A DNA stretch of 64,000 bases from NCBI GenBank assembly GCA_000310025.1, contig FN649727.1, positions 7,321,928 through 7,385,927 of the forward strand, given 5' to 3'. The stretch is from Ectocarpus siliculosus (Eukaryota > Sar > Phaeophyceae > Ectocarpales > Ectocarpaceae). Positions 35,002 through 49,236 of the stretch are shown piece after piece (the first letter of the stretch is position 1; each line of letters begins with the position of its first letter). The notes below the pieces were generated by a model. It was given only the letters and a program-made list of their open reading frames with translations. It ran no database searches and was not told the DNA's origin. The translations under genes and the position numbers were made by a program.

Positions 35002-38000
35002 ATGAGCGGGGACATGCTGCGGAAGAAACCAGCGTGTGTGCTGCGGAGGGACGCATGGCTCACCGAGTTGCGGCAGCTTGAAGACAGGGAATCGCTGCGC
35101 CCATGGCTACAGAAATATGGTGTGTGTAGATACAGTAGTGTGCAGCCTTGCGCCTGTCGACTAAATGTAGACAAGCAGAGAACATGCAGTAGCCTTTCTG
35201 TGTAGACTGACACTCAGCGGCAGAAACATGAGCCGAAGGCTCTGAATGTGGTACTTCAATAGTCCACTGAAGCATGTTTTTTTTTATGACACTTCTCTGT
35301 TCCTGAGACAACCTACTTGTGTGTGTCATCCATTGTACTACATATCTCTACAAACTAGAGCGAGTTTGGTCACAATACTGCTACACGGCAGTTAGTTGCA
35401 TGTCGTCGCAATGCAAGATCGTCGCATCTAAAGTTTGGGCTGTGGTCTAGAGAATGTACCTGGTGCACGGCAACCTCTATAGGCTTGCTGTTCGCTTCGT
35501 GTGCGTGCTTTTTCTCCAGGGTGCTTTGAGAAGAAGAACGCATGGTCCTCCTCAGGAGTAATACATCTTGATAATCTCAAGGAACTGGCTAAGAAATTTC
35601 GCCTGCACAAGTCAATCCCCAACTTTTTTCGAGACTACACGACCGAAGACTCGCTGGTCGCGGTGTTGAAGCGGTATGTTCGCAACAACGCGGCCTTCCT
35701 ATCGCTGGCTCCAGTTTCGGTCGCCAGAGCGCGACGCTCTGGTGGCAATCACCAGACCGAACCCGCAGTTGGTGCAGTTGATGCAGTCGGCGCAGGAGGC
35801 ACGGGTGGCGGCAGTGGCGGCTGTGGTAGCGACCCGCCACACGCCGCAGGACACACCTCATCGATGGACAGTGCATCCCTTCTTGACGGGGGGGCAAGCT
35901 TAGGGTCCGGTGGCATGACAAACGGGATGAACGACGATGCAAACAGCGCACAGCCGACAAAAACAACGATCTCGGGGGACTCCGAGCCTCGCAACCCTCA
36001 GCACCGCACCGCGTCGGGAAGCTTCGCAGGCATCTTGTCGAACGACGCTGTCCACCCCGGTGGAGCCGCTGCCGGCGGTGCATCAGCTGGTCAAGTCTCA
36101 AAAGCATCGGGACACAACAGCAGTACAGCCGCACTTGGTGCGCCACACGCAACTCGAAACCTTCGCGGCCGCCGACTCAGCGAGAGCAGCGCACCAAATC
36201 GACCACTAAAGCCGAAACGCCCTACCAAGGCAAGCAGAGCTAAGACTGCCGGTTGCTTTGGTCTGGGTGAAGGGCGACGAATTGTGACTCTGCCTCACAT
36301 AAGCATGTAACCGGTTGGGAATCTTGCGGCTTGTGTCGCGGCGTCAGTTGATTTCCTTGCAACAATACTTTTGGAAAGGACTAATGTTCGGGCGCACATG
36401 TTGTCATCTTCTAGTTTTGAAGTATACGGATATCGACGGTTTTCTGAATGGTGAGCTCCAAGAACAATCACTTCCTTCTCATTGCCCCTTGAACGATCGC
36501 TTCCAACCAAATCACTTGTTGCCGACGCAACCAGGCGAGCGTGTTGCTCAACCCGAACAACGGAGGGCGAAAGCTCTTCGGCTACTCGGACGCCGATCTC
36601 ACCACCGGCATGATACAGATGAGTCGGGTGGGACTGACCTCTCGCACGGTGGACAGGATGCAGATCATCTGCAACCGGAACAAGCGCCTCAGCACTTCGC
36701 CGGGCATGCGCCAAAACGTTTCAGGGGACGGCGGCCAGAGGGGTGGGGGCGGAGGGGGCGCGGGTACCAGCGGCGTGGCAGGGAGCGGTGAGGACCGGCA
36801 TGGGCCCATGGGTGGCGCCATGGGAGGCGCCCGTCAAGGCGCTCAGACCGCGCCGGGAGGGTCTGGGAGTGGACCTGGGTCCACAAAGCATGGTAGGAGC
36901 GCCCCCGGTGGGGTAGCGATGACTGACGACGGGGAAGGCGGAGAAGGCACGGAGGAGACTCGCGGTGGAGGGGGCTGGGGGGACGGCCGAGAGGGCAGTG
37001 GGCATCACGATGGCGTCATCGAGGATAACGATCATAGTCAGATCCTCAAGATCAAGGCCGCTCAAGCGCTGTTCAGGATGTCATTGGAGCCTGGAGGGGA
37101 GGTGAATTGGAACAGATAGTTCAGCCGGTTGCTGCAGAATCGGTCGGTAGTAGAGTGGCTCCCACAAAATAGTGAGGTGTGGAATCCGGAGCGACGCAAA
37201 GTTCCAACATAGTCAGTGAGGGTATAGATCGCGTCGTGTGGTTTCCCTAGAGACGACGAGGAAATCACACCTGTAGCGTGGGTCGGTCCATAGGAAAAAG
37301 TACGCGGAAGTGCACATGATTCCGAATGTTGATCCTACGTTGTTTATTTCATCCTGCGACAGAGATTCCCACGTTCCACGTCTGTCCCTCACGTACACGC
37401 TCAGACGAAGTTGGTGCAAGATGGCGTGGTGGTTGCTCTGATGAAGCTGATCAACGTTGAGAGCGTGCCGGCACACAGACTTGTTTCTGGTTGTCTTGCC
37501 AATCTCACAACAACCAGGGACGTCAGTTGGGAACTGATTCAAGCGAAAGGCCATCAGGTGCGGTTCAAATCAAAATCAGCACGCGCTGTATCAACTACGT
37601 TTGTGATCGGAGCGAGAAAGGCAAAGGATGAGCACTCAGCCCGAAGGGGGTCCACCCTCAGTTGCAGAATGCATACGGAAACTCCACGTTCGTGCTTGGT
37701 TAAGAAAAGACCTACACTCGTAGCAAAATCAAGCTAAGCTCTTCTGTGTACTACATACAACCGAAACAAGTGTTCTACCTCTCTGCGCAGTCAGCATTGT
37801 CGAATCCGTCCCTCTCAACCCCACGCTTGGCAGGTACTCGCTTTCTTGGTGAACGGGGTGAAGACGCGGGACCCCATCACCTTATCAAACGTTGCGACAG
37901 CCTTGTGCCGTTGCACCTATGAGGCGCGGAACCACGAGCGCCTCGTCACGGAGTTCAACGCGGCGCAGGCGCTGTGCTACATCATGCAGCGGCACACCAC

Positions 38001-41000
38001 TAACCTCAAGATTATCGGCGCCAAGGGGATGCTCAACATGTGCGGGCTGTCCTCGACCTTGCCCTCGCTGGCTGCGAAGCTGGACGTGTGAGTGGTGGAT
38101 GCAAACAGCGTTAATTGACGCAGGTCAAGAGAAACCTGGTCGTTCTCCTGCACGCTCTTTTGCTTCACTCATTCGAGGCCAAAAATTGTTGAATGTTTTC
38201 GTGGTTTCTCTCGCCACGTCTCTGTTCATTCAAGTCAAGGGTCAGATTGGTTGACCGGGATACCCCTTGTCCGCAACGTGACTTCCCCGTGCAGGTACAT
38301 GTTGACGCTTTGCTCTGCTATGGAGGACCTTGCCAGGAACGAGTCAGAAGCCGTACAGGTACAGAGTGGGGAGGGGAGGCAAGGTTACCACGAGGAATGT
38401 GGAATGAAGCAACCCTGAGAACCCCATCGGCGACACTTAATGTGGCATGAACTCAAGGAGCTACCTAGCCATAGAACACATGACAACAAACAACATTGAG
38501 TGCCTATTTGGCTCAAAACCAAACACGCCTAACGGCAATATTGTGGCCATGGTGTTGTGCGGTAAACCATGTCATGAGAAACCATATAATTCTCAAACAT
38601 CACGCGAGCGAAGCTTTGCTCACCCGATGACGCACGAAAGTTCAGGTAATCATTTTGAGTCGGAGACGCTGAGCAGAACTTCCATCCCCTCGCCGCCGTA
38701 CACTCTTCTTGTGAAAATGCCCGCTTTTCTTCAGACGTTTGTGTGTCGCGCTATTCAGGGACTCACATCGGTACCGACATGTTTGTCTCGAATTCCTGAC
38801 TCCGGCATTGTGGACCTGCTGTTGCCCTTGGTAAGTCAAGACGCACGTGTTTCTCACCGGCACACACGCGGATGATGTTTCGATTGAGAGAGGAGGTGGC
38901 ACCTTTGAAGGATCTTGCCATCTTAAGTGGTAGTGCGTACGTTCGCCGTTCGCGACACATAAGGCAGCCTTCGACGGCGTTTACATTCCCTTGGAATGCA
39001 TCCTATAAAGACTCCATTTGATCTTGATTTCACTCAAAGGAAGGACGTGAGGGGTCTCAAACGTTGCGGTTACACCGTGTTGCCGTATTGGGTGTGTGCT
39101 TGAAAGCAGACACGAAACATGATGACATGATCCCCCTGTGGCTTGGAGGTAGGCGGTGTTCGACAAGAGTTGTGTGTGTGTGTGAATGTGTGTTCATCCA
39201 TCGTCGGACAGAGTTTCGTCCCGGCTCTTGATATCTTCAAAAGAGCTGCTTTCCTTAAAGGCAAAAGAGAGCGCTGTTCTTGTGCTTAAAGGAAGAGAGG
39301 AACCCTCAGGACATTGTACGACTCTTGGAAGCATGCAATACAAGATTCCCTTCCGTTTTTTGCAGGTCAAGCTGAACTTGAAACGACCGGGGAATCTAGC
39401 CTACCTAGCTTCCGCATCGGTCAATTTGGCGGATCTGAAGAGCGCTCACGCTCAGCTGGTGAAGCAGAAGGATATCGTGACCGTGCTTTGCTTGCTCTCC
39501 GAACAGCCGAAGCTCGTCGAGGTGAGCTGGGCTATTAATTCAGGTCTGACGGTATGTAAAGAGAGTTTGTTCTTGGGGGAAGGGTAGCCTCGGTGCCGAT
39601 GAATGATTGTAGGCGCGCTGCGAACAAAACAAATTCTAGTTACCAACAGTCTTCCCCTGGAAATTTTCTCGGGATATAGACCTAGGCCGCTGTTTATTGT
39701 TCAGTGATCATGGTTAGTGAGAGGGAGCGAGAAGGTAACTATGCTCATGGTTGCGGTTTGCTTGAGTTGCACGTCTAATCGATACTTGAAACCAGCTGCT
39801 TACCTACGTTCTGGACTTGTAGCTTTGCTCTGTTGGGCATCATTGTAGAATCGATTTCGCATTGATTCACAGCCACTGTGTGGAGCTAATCGAAGAGAGA
39901 CGCAAGACAAGCGGGCAGACCTGGAGTGTGTACGGTGGAGAAGATCGGCTGCTTGCAATCCGGGGTACCAATAATTCGTGCTCTTTCGTAGTCGGCAACG
40001 AAACAATTAAACCGCCGATTCGTTTTTCGTCGGGTCGCTGAAATGATTTGCAGGACTCCATTCAAACATGAAACGTGAGCAAGTACGTGTACCTTGTCAC
40101 AACGTGTATGGTGGCGCAACCGTCAATCCGATAACTCGACGCATGCGCAAGCCAGCACATAGTATTTACCTGCCTTTTGCCGTTGTTCGTGACTACCGCA
40201 GAGTTGCTGCGTGGCAGCTGCGTGCCTCAGCCGGACTCGAGACCTGGAGACCCACTTGGCACCCTTGGCCACAACTTTGGTCGAGATTAACCTCCCCAAT
40301 GAAGCCAGTGTGGATTGCGTCGCATTCTTTTTGCAGGTACGGCAAGGCGGTGTGTTGTGAGCCATTGAAACCTCAATATTGTGCTCAAGCCCCGGAGCTC
40401 TTCAGTTTGAGGGGCAAGCTCGCAGGGTGGATACAACCTGCAAGCGTCGGTAAACAAATGATCTGACGAAATTATTGTAAATCAAACAAGAGTACGCCCC
40501 TCGCCACATTTCTATCTCGCTGGAATATTTATTGTTGTTTCAACTGAATCATCGTGGTCGGCACTGTTCTTGCGCGGGCTTTGGTTGCTCCACAACTTCT
40601 AATTCCTGACTGGCAAGTTGTGCATCACTTCCAAACGATGCTGGTCTGCAGCGTATGCGATGCTCTGGCGCAACGATACCACGTCCGCCCCACTCCGACC
40701 ACTCTTGACCCTGACGAAAGGAGTGTCATTCTTCGTCAACCAAGTTACACGAATCATGCCCCTCTATTGGTCTTGTCCCGGGCTGTTCATCCCAAGATTT
40801 GGGGCTGCCTCTCTATACGTATTTCGTGTTGCCTCGTGCATCACTACAACTCTGTTTGCCCCCCTCCCCCCGCCTTGTCTGTTCACTTCGACTTGGTGTA
40901 ACGGCGGTGTCTGCAGAATGTCAGCCGGGCTCACCCAGTGAGCGAGTCGTCTGTGACATCGTGGCTGGCGCTTGAGGCCGATTCTGCCTCACCAGACGGC

Positions 41001-44000
41001 CGTCTCGCCTGCCTTTCCGCGATCGAGCACCTCATCCGTAACCAGGAAGGTGAATTGTGTTGTTGTGCTGCAGGCACCAACCTCGAGCACCCTCTTTCGG
41101 CGCTACGGGTTGCACTCTCGACTTGGATAACACAAAATGAAACAGCATATTGTTTTGGTTGGTTCCTCGAAACACACCTGCAATTGCGTCCGTCACCCTC
41201 GCTCCGTGATGAAGAACAAAACTGTAATGGCCCGATTCGATACCGCTATCTAAACTGGCACGTCGCCGAAGCATGGAAGACCTGTGATCCTCCGGCGAAC
41301 ACCTCACCATGTAGCCAAGCAAGGCATGCGGCGTACCTTATCGTGTAGTCTCCCCCCCCCCCCAAGGATGCACATCTATCTGCGTCGCCTACGACACGCA
41401 CCGCCACTTGACCGGCAACACGCTTGTTGGTGTACACGCACAGAGGTGGACACTCCTTTGCTGCGGGCCGGACTGATGGGAACGCTGCACGCCATCCTCG
41501 ACGAGCCCATCGCCGCCGCAGAAAAGGCCACCGAGCAAGCGCAGGAAGCCGGTATCCTGGAAGCCAGCGAACCCTCTCTTCTTCCTTCCGCGTCTGGCTC
41601 TGCCATTGCCGCTGCTGGTTCCGCAACAACCCGTGGCAGTGTTGTAACGCCGCCGATAGCCAGCTCATCAGACAGCACCTCAGCAATCGGTAAAAGCGGG
41701 GCGGAGCGGCCTTCGAGTCCAAGGAGTGGGGTGGCCGTTACGGGAGGCGGGGGGAGAGGAGTCGAAGTCCTTGACGCGAAGAAGATCGTGGCAATGACGC
41801 AGACATCAAAGAAGAATCGCGAGCGTTTACTGCGGTCCAGTCCAGACGTCCTTGATCGGATCCTCGCGGTGCGTGAGAGAACGAGCGACGTCAACGCAAG
41901 CAGAGTAGACGTCTCTAGAAGCTTCCAGGGTTGAATTGGTGTTTGTTTGTCGTATAAGCGTAAACCGCTGTATCTCGCGGATATTGAAGCCACTGCGTTT
42001 CTCCTATTACTCTCCGCCAACAGCTAGTTCATGTTTGATCTGGTCCTCCTGCTCCCATCGGGTTTCAAACGAATTTCGTGTCGTGGACCCTGAAACGCAG
42101 GTGGTGACGAAGACATGCTTCTCTATGACGCTTCGAGGCAGAAACAGGCCAAGGCTCGTGCAGCACGGTCTCCCAGCGTTGTGCGGCAAGGTCATGAAGG
42201 CAAGCATTATTATGATGATAAACTGACTCTTCATGGTAGTATATCTAGCGGGTGATGGAAATCAATTCATGGTCACTAAACGCACCAAAGTCACATGTGC
42301 TACGACAAGGTTCGCTGCGGCTAGAGAACCGCATGTCTCCTGCTACCGTGTACAGGGGGCGGGGCCGCGGGAGGAGGGGTGCCGTACCCGCGGGTAGCCC
42401 CGGGATTGAGCCCCGAATCACGTTTCATGGTTCTTATTTGCCTTTTTTTTTTGCCACCCTCAATTCATTTGTTGTTTCCACCAATTACCGTAACCTGCTT
42501 GGGGGTCAATTTTCCACGTACCTACGTCATTGACTCACACGTTTACTTCGTTTTCGTACCACTGACCGTCTCGGCGGGCTGGGGCCGGGGTCGACAACCG
42601 TTTGCTCGGATTGACGGCAACCGCTCGCTGGGACTGGCTTGATTGCTGTCTTCTTCTTGTCATCGGCTTACGACACCACAACACCGACATCATCAACGAA
42701 CAACGATAACGACGGCAACAACAACAACGATGGCGACAAAGCACAGCTCACCAAAGACGAGAATATAAAGTTCATGGCGGCCGCGTGCATCTTCAGCCTG
42801 GCGCAGTCGGCTGACCTGTGCTCGGACATTGCCGAGAGCGGTGCAGCTGACCTCGCCCTCGAGGACCTTGCTAACGGCGGCCAGCCCGGCCAGAACGGCC
42901 AGGAAGAGTCCGAGTTTCTGCTTGCGCAGCTCGCCATCGTCGCACAGGTAATAGGTTTTCTGCAACGAGCTTCAGCTCGGGATCGGATACCTGTTTCCGT
43001 GCTTGTTGTCAATCTTGACGGCTACCATTGACCGCGCACCCGAGTTGATGCGAATGAAGCACCGCCGCTTCTTATCACGAGTTCGGATTACGTTGATCGT
43101 CTGATTGGCATCAACTGTGTTGACCCTAAGTATATTTTAGTTTCGCCTCACACAGTCATTCGCCGTTCAAGGGGTGTCCAGCTAGACAACAATGCCGCTC
43201 AACCTCACACTTGTTTTCACGCCACAGTTCGTTAACTCCAACGCATGTGTTTCAGTATTTCCACCCTGTGGAAGGATAAGAGCTCTCCGTATATGTACAC
43301 GTGTACGAAGTATCAGAGGCGGGGGAGTGCTATTTATTGTCAAGGTCCGTCGTAAGCAGCACTCGTTGAGCCCAGTACAATTCGAGCAACATGCTCACTG
43401 GCATGTACGTCAATATGTGAAGAGTAATCTGTAGCTGGCAGAGGTGTTTTCGGTGTATCATAAAGATATCCTGAGTCGGTTCGGAACGATGTTTGGGCCG
43501 GCAGGAGGGAACACTCCTACCCACAATCGACGCCGACGTTGGTCCGTCGTTATTTCGTGTTGACCGTTTCTTTTGTATATGCCGTATCAACATTTTGCAC
43601 CTCGAAAAGGGTACGTAAGTGGTCACAAAACTGTCCCCCGGTCCCCTCATCCCCAAGCCTGGCGCACCAAACTGAAACTCGACGGGGGATTCGCCGTTTC
43701 TAGCAGAGTATGGCAAATCCGGCTTGGTGTTTGTCCTGCGCGCATCGTGTCGCGCAGGTGGCCGTCGAGCCGCGCTTCTGCCGGCGTATGGCCTCGGCGA
43801 AGATGATCGATCTCCTCATGACGCTAGCGCTAGGGAATGCGCCGGACAAAAAGGCAGAGCACGGGCGTCCTCGCCCTGACGCCGAAGGGACCAACGATGG
43901 TAGCGGCAGGAGCGGGGGTTCTGGAGCTCCCAACACGAGTGGGCGTGAGGGCAGCGGAGGGGGGAATACCGTCATCGATGGTGGCGGTGGAAAGGGGGGG

Positions 44001-45773
44001 GTGAGAAGTGATGGTATTGGTAGCCCCCGACCGCAACGGTCGGGCTGGCCGATGAAGGGGAAGAGGTTTTCAGGAGAAAGGGTGAAAGTGGCTACCCCGT
44101 ACGTTGGCGCTCTGAGGTACTGCGTGGTGGCCATCGTCGAGCGTGTGGGGACGATCTTGAACGCCGACGGAGAGTACGGGCGGGCATCGTCGCCTTCGGA
44201 GATGACTTCAATGGTGGTTAGTGTTCGCAACGAAAGCAGGGGGAAGCAGCATCGATGTTGTTGGGATTGCTGTGATGGTGGTGGTTGTCTGCCAGTACTC
44301 TGAGGCGTCATGTACACAACCTGACCCATCTTCGTCGAAAGCTACTTGGTCACCTCATATCTAGCCTATTAGAAAGCAGGATCGAAGCAACCACGGCGTG
44401 GAAGCACGATACCACGGTATGGTCTGCTTGAATGAGAGTTCATAGCGACCACGCAATTAAAAAGGGGACGGAAAAAAACAAGCAAACTCCGATATTTTGG
44501 TGTGCACGTGAGCACCGTTTACTGGGTTCCTTCCATTAAAATATCTAGGCCAAGGCAGCCAGCTGCATTTCGTGGTGCCCATTGGTATGCTGACATACTT
44601 AAGAGGCCAGTTGTTAGAGAATATGGACTGGAGAAATCGCCGAGCCTCTGGCAACACGGCGAGACTATTTTCATGGCAACAAAGCACACCAAGAAGAAAG
44701 GCTATTTTTTGCTCCAATGGTCTGGTTTATTGTACTCTTTTGTCTATCTCCCTGGGTGTTCTCCCACCTTCGCGTCTCGTACTCAAACGGATGTGAGACC
44801 AACAATCTACAGAGTACGGCGTGGGAATTCATGTGCAACCCCCCCTCCGTGTCGTTGCTCACCTCTCTGCTCTCTCCTTGGCGGCCAGAAAAAGCTCGTG
44901 TATCTCGTGTGCTCTGCGGTGCTTACCTCGGGGCCGGACGAGGCTCTCATGGCCCGGTGCGCCAGGGTCATGGCGGACTGGAGCAGCGAGGCCAAGTTTG
45001 CCAAAGAGATGGGAGTCAAGGAAGCGGCCGGGAAGAGCCTTGCGGTGCTCATGCGGAGCGTTTCTCCGAAAACCAAGGCATGTAGTTCATGCATGTGGCC
45101 CTCCCACCTGCTGGGCCACAGGTGAACGTCTCGTTTCGTCTTACCTGGAAGCGTCAACAAGGTTAAATAATCGATGAAGCACCCTCCTCTTTGTCCTCCC
45201 CCTATTTGCGTTTTTCTCCAATCCCGCGCGTCTACCCCGGACGGGCAGAGCTACGTGAGTGTTGCGCTTTGCAACGTGGCTGCGGCGACTCAATGTGAGA
45301 CTCAGCTCCCTTCCCCAAGGAACGACGGGGGCGCGGCAACACCAGAACTCGCAAGCACACAAGATAAGGCAGCGGTGAATGAAGGGGGCGGTGGGGGGCA
45401 CGGTAAGGACACGAACGACCACGGTAGCCAGCGGCAAAGCGATGGTGGGAGCAGCGCGCAAAGCCTAAGGAGTCGCGAGCCTGACAACAACCACATGGTC
45501 AGCCACGAGGGCAGCGGGGCTGCCGTTAGCGAAACGATAGACAACAACGAAGGCAGCGTAGCCGCTGGTGACGGCGACCGGTTCTGGCTCACTAACACAA
45601 ACATCCTGCGAGACACCATCGCCGGCTGCCTCGCGTCCGCCACGGCCGACGTGAAAAGCAACCTCATCAAGGCAATGAACAACCTCATGGTATCGAAAGA
45701 GCGACGAGCGACGCTCGTAGCGGGCGACGAGATGCCTGCCCTCTTCGAGCTCGTCCACGGATACACCCCTGAG
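35002..45773 (+). other. Armadillo gene, exons 1-17
   Basis: Exons: 35002-35119; 35520 to about 36300 (3' boundary unresolved); 36535-37101; 37405-37557; 37834-38087; 38295-38358; 38735-38830; 39366-39521; 40202-40336; 40618-40743; 40917-41049; 41444-41868; 42101-42199 (ends AAG/GCAAGC, a GC donor, or 42190 with GT); 42747-42947 (acceptor lacks a pyrimidine tract); 43758-44213; 44890-45078 (donor unclear, GT alternative at 45060); 45249-45773. Phases close at each junction except the unknown end of exon 2, where the remainder required by the rest of the gene is what exon 2 would supply if it ended in phase 0. Confidence 0.6.
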
Positions 45774-48700
45774 GTATGCAATTGCTGACGCCAGCTTTCA
45801 GAACGCCTTTGTACGTGCCTTGAGAAATTCCCTAGTGTATTCCGACGGCTAGTATCAAGGCCCGCAAGCAATCCGAAGCGTCATCTGCACAAGATAATAG
45901 GCGAAACGGGCCGAAACCCTTGTCACAAGCAGTCCGTAGTGGTGCAGTTCAACCTCTGTGGCCCTCGCTTAACACCTCGCGGTGATTCACGCGGTGCGTT
46001 GCTGTTCTGCTTAGGAAAGTGCCATGAGCTGCGTCCGGCTGTGCAAGGGTGCGACGGTCCATGACCTGAGGGTTACGATCATAGAAAATCATTCTGTCAT
46101 CCCTTGCCCCGCTCGCTTAACTCTCTCCCAGGTTCGCGAGCTTGTCGCGCGGATGCTGTGGAACCTGACGTGCGAGCACGACTTCCACCCGGCGCTGCTC
46201 GAAGCCGGCGTGACCTGCACGCTGCTCGAGCTACTGGGGTCCTCCTCGATAAACAACGCGAAGAAAGCTAACAAACAACAACAAGAGCAACAGCCCGACA
46301 GCAATGCTGCCGCGTCAATAAGAGGAGTCGGAAATGGCAGCGGCAGTGGGGGTGGTGGTGTTAGCGCAACAGATGCCTCGGTATCAGGTACGCAATCGTC
46401 AGGGGCGGCCCTTTTGGACGACGGCGGGGTTGGCGCTGTCAGCGGGGGCGAGACCGAAAGCGCACAGGACGGTAGCAGTGGCGACGTGGGGCCTACAACG
46501 AGCGGGGCGAGCGGGGTCGGGAGCGGGCCGGAGGCCAGCACGACTACGAGTGGTAGTGACGGACACACCGCAGACGCCGTTGGCCAGGGGGCGACCAGAA
46601 GAAGCAGCAGCAGCACGGGGGAGCGGGTTGCAAGCGCGAGATTAGAGGCGGTGGAGGCCGTCAGCATGGGACGTAAACCGAGCCTAGAAGTCCGAAGGAA
46701 CGTACTAGGAGCAGTGATGAACCTCACGAGTTTGAGCATCTCGGACCCGAGGCTTGACCCGTCGGCGGTGATGTCGCTGCTCACCCTCATCATGCACGAA
46801 GACCCAAACGAAAGGTTAACTGGAATGCCGTTGTTGTTGTTGATGATAGCGCTGCTGCTGTTGTTGTTGGAAGTATTTTGTCCAAAGAGTACAGAAAGAG
46901 TACATTCAACGTTCATCCGCAATACCGAGGTCCATCTCTTGATGTTTTGTTGTTCGGTGATTGTTTTGGCAGGGGGGGGTAGGCCACAGTTTAAGCCGTG
47001 ATCGAGTGCTTTGCCCTATCATGTCCCACTGCGCGTCGATCTGCGTGTATTGTCACCTACACATCAGCCAGCCCAAACAGGAAAACGTATCTTACGAAGT
47101 CTTCACGCCCGTGACAGAAGCCGAGAGAAGCCGTCTGAACCACCACGCTCGTGTCTTTCACCCTCGCCTCGCAAACTGTTCATTGGCCACCCGCTGCCCT
47201 CCGTGCCTGTTGCCCGTGCCATCGTAGCCCGAACGAAGACATGGTCGCTGACCTGTGGGTGACGTGGCAAGCTGTGGTCCTACGACTTTCTTTCGTGGAG
47301 AAGTACCGTGCGCTCATCGTTTACCATGGAGATGGGCAGATTTTTTCGCACCTCAAGGTTGGTCTCCATTTGGACTGCAGCCCCCCCAGGGGTACAACGG
47401 CGATACCAGCCTGTTTCGGGAGTCGGGGGGAGAGGGAGCCTAACTCGTACTTGACAGGTGTTGACTTGGCACCCCTCAGTCACGGATGTGAGGGAGCCCA
47501 GCCCGTCGGAAGTGTTTGATGAACGTTATGCGTGGGGGCAGCGAGACACCAGCTCTTGCCTGCTGCCATCGGCGGTGACTGTCACGCCTGGACTAACTAA
47601 CAAGCACAGTTCACGTGTTCTCGGTAGCTGTGGTTTCATTTGAATCGGAGCTCTTTCGCGCGTAGGGCCACACCAGAATAGGCCTCAATTTCCCACGTGC
47701 CTTCGCCCTCTTGCCGGATTCTTGACGCCGCTCTTTGAGCCAGCTGACGAACGATCCTTTGTCGGGCAAGAGCTCCGTCATGAGCATGGCACACGATCGC
47801 GCGTACAAGAGGCTTATCATGGGCACCATGGTCAACATCTCCTGCGAGACCTCACTGTACGAGGAACTGGAAGGGCAGGTACGGGTTTAGTTGCAAAACT
47901 TCCGGCTAGCCAGTGGTTTCTTCCGCAAGACTCTCGCGATGTTTGATGAACTTGCCGCGCACGAGTATCATATTGCGCCCCTCTCGATCCCACGCAACAA
48001 TGGCGAGGTCAACGAAGTGTTGCGAACACACGGAAAGAGTCTGCTGTGTGTGAAGCACGGGTTGTCCAACTCCACCCCTCCACTCGTGGGCGCTTTTCGT
48101 CCTCGCCGTCGCTGCCACGGCCACCCATACACACCACCCTGCGCTCACACACACCGCAAAAAGGTGCAAGTCCTCCGGGAGTTCCTATCGGAGTACGAGC
48201 ACGAGGCTTCCGGTGGCGCCCACAGCACAGGGGGAACCCTCGGCGGGGCGAGGGGTGGGAGCAGGGGCGGGAGCAAGGGCGGGAGCAGGGGAGGAATGGG
48301 CCTAGCAGATAGCGACGGGCTTGAAAGTGCAGACAGCGACGAAAGGGGTTTTGACGAAGACGGCAGTGGTATGGGGGGGGGGGGGGGTGGTAGCGGCGGT
48401 GGGAATAGTTCTTCTCGAGGGCGGGACTGGGTGCGGCACGAGCTGTGCGCCAAGCTGGTGTCCAACCTGTTTTCGAGCAAGACGCTCAGGGAGAGGCTCA
48501 GCAAGAAACCGATCGCCGGCATATTGGTTGGGCTCCTGTGCGGCCCGCCGACCCGCTGGAACAACCGCACGAGCAATTCCGGGGGATCAACCTCGGTGAG
48601 ACCTTCTTCATTGTGTTTCGCGGTCCATGCGTAATGTGTCAACAGGAGGAAAGTGTATGATGATGACAATTGATCCATACCCTGTTGAGAATTTAGAGCG

Positions 48701-49199
48701 CTGGTGGGATAGTGATCTGTGCAGCAGGGGAATCATTTGTGTAGATACGGAAGGGGCTAGGTGTGGAAGCAATACTGCTAAACGGTTACCGATGGACCCG
48801 TCAACCGATTCTATACGTGTTCCGTTTTCCAACTCTCAGCCGTTCCGTGTTCGTTGCCACAGAAACAATGTGTTGACATGTGCGCACCAGAAAACTTCGG
48901 AGTAGAGCGCAAATCGCTGAGTGTCCGTTCCAGTATTAACCTTATCTAGGGGAGGAAGGCCTACGAAGGCAGTTCACCTCATCTACGGGAGGAAGGCCTA
49001 CGAGCCCCTCCGACGCTCCATAAAACACAACCTTCACCGTTATTGTTTTGCTCTCACCCTCCAAAACACCCCACCTGCATACTCCTGCCGCTACCAATGT
49101 CGTGTCAAACTGATACAGAACATCACCACGCCAGGGTCAACCGCCCGGTCCAACACGTCAGGTGGGGACAACAACAACAACAACAGCAACAACAGCAAG

Positions 49200-49236
<37 letters not shown>

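Noticed and set aside
35676-36209. Alternative frame in armadillo exon 2 with helical-looking translation
   Set aside because: No splice acceptor gives this frame the phase required by exon 1; the main frame stays open for over 750 nt.
46089-46922. 277-aa minus-strand ORF, Ser/Pro/Leu-rich
   Set aside because: Antisense shadow of an in-frame Gly/Ser/Ala-rich armadillo exon; no domain and no splice logic.
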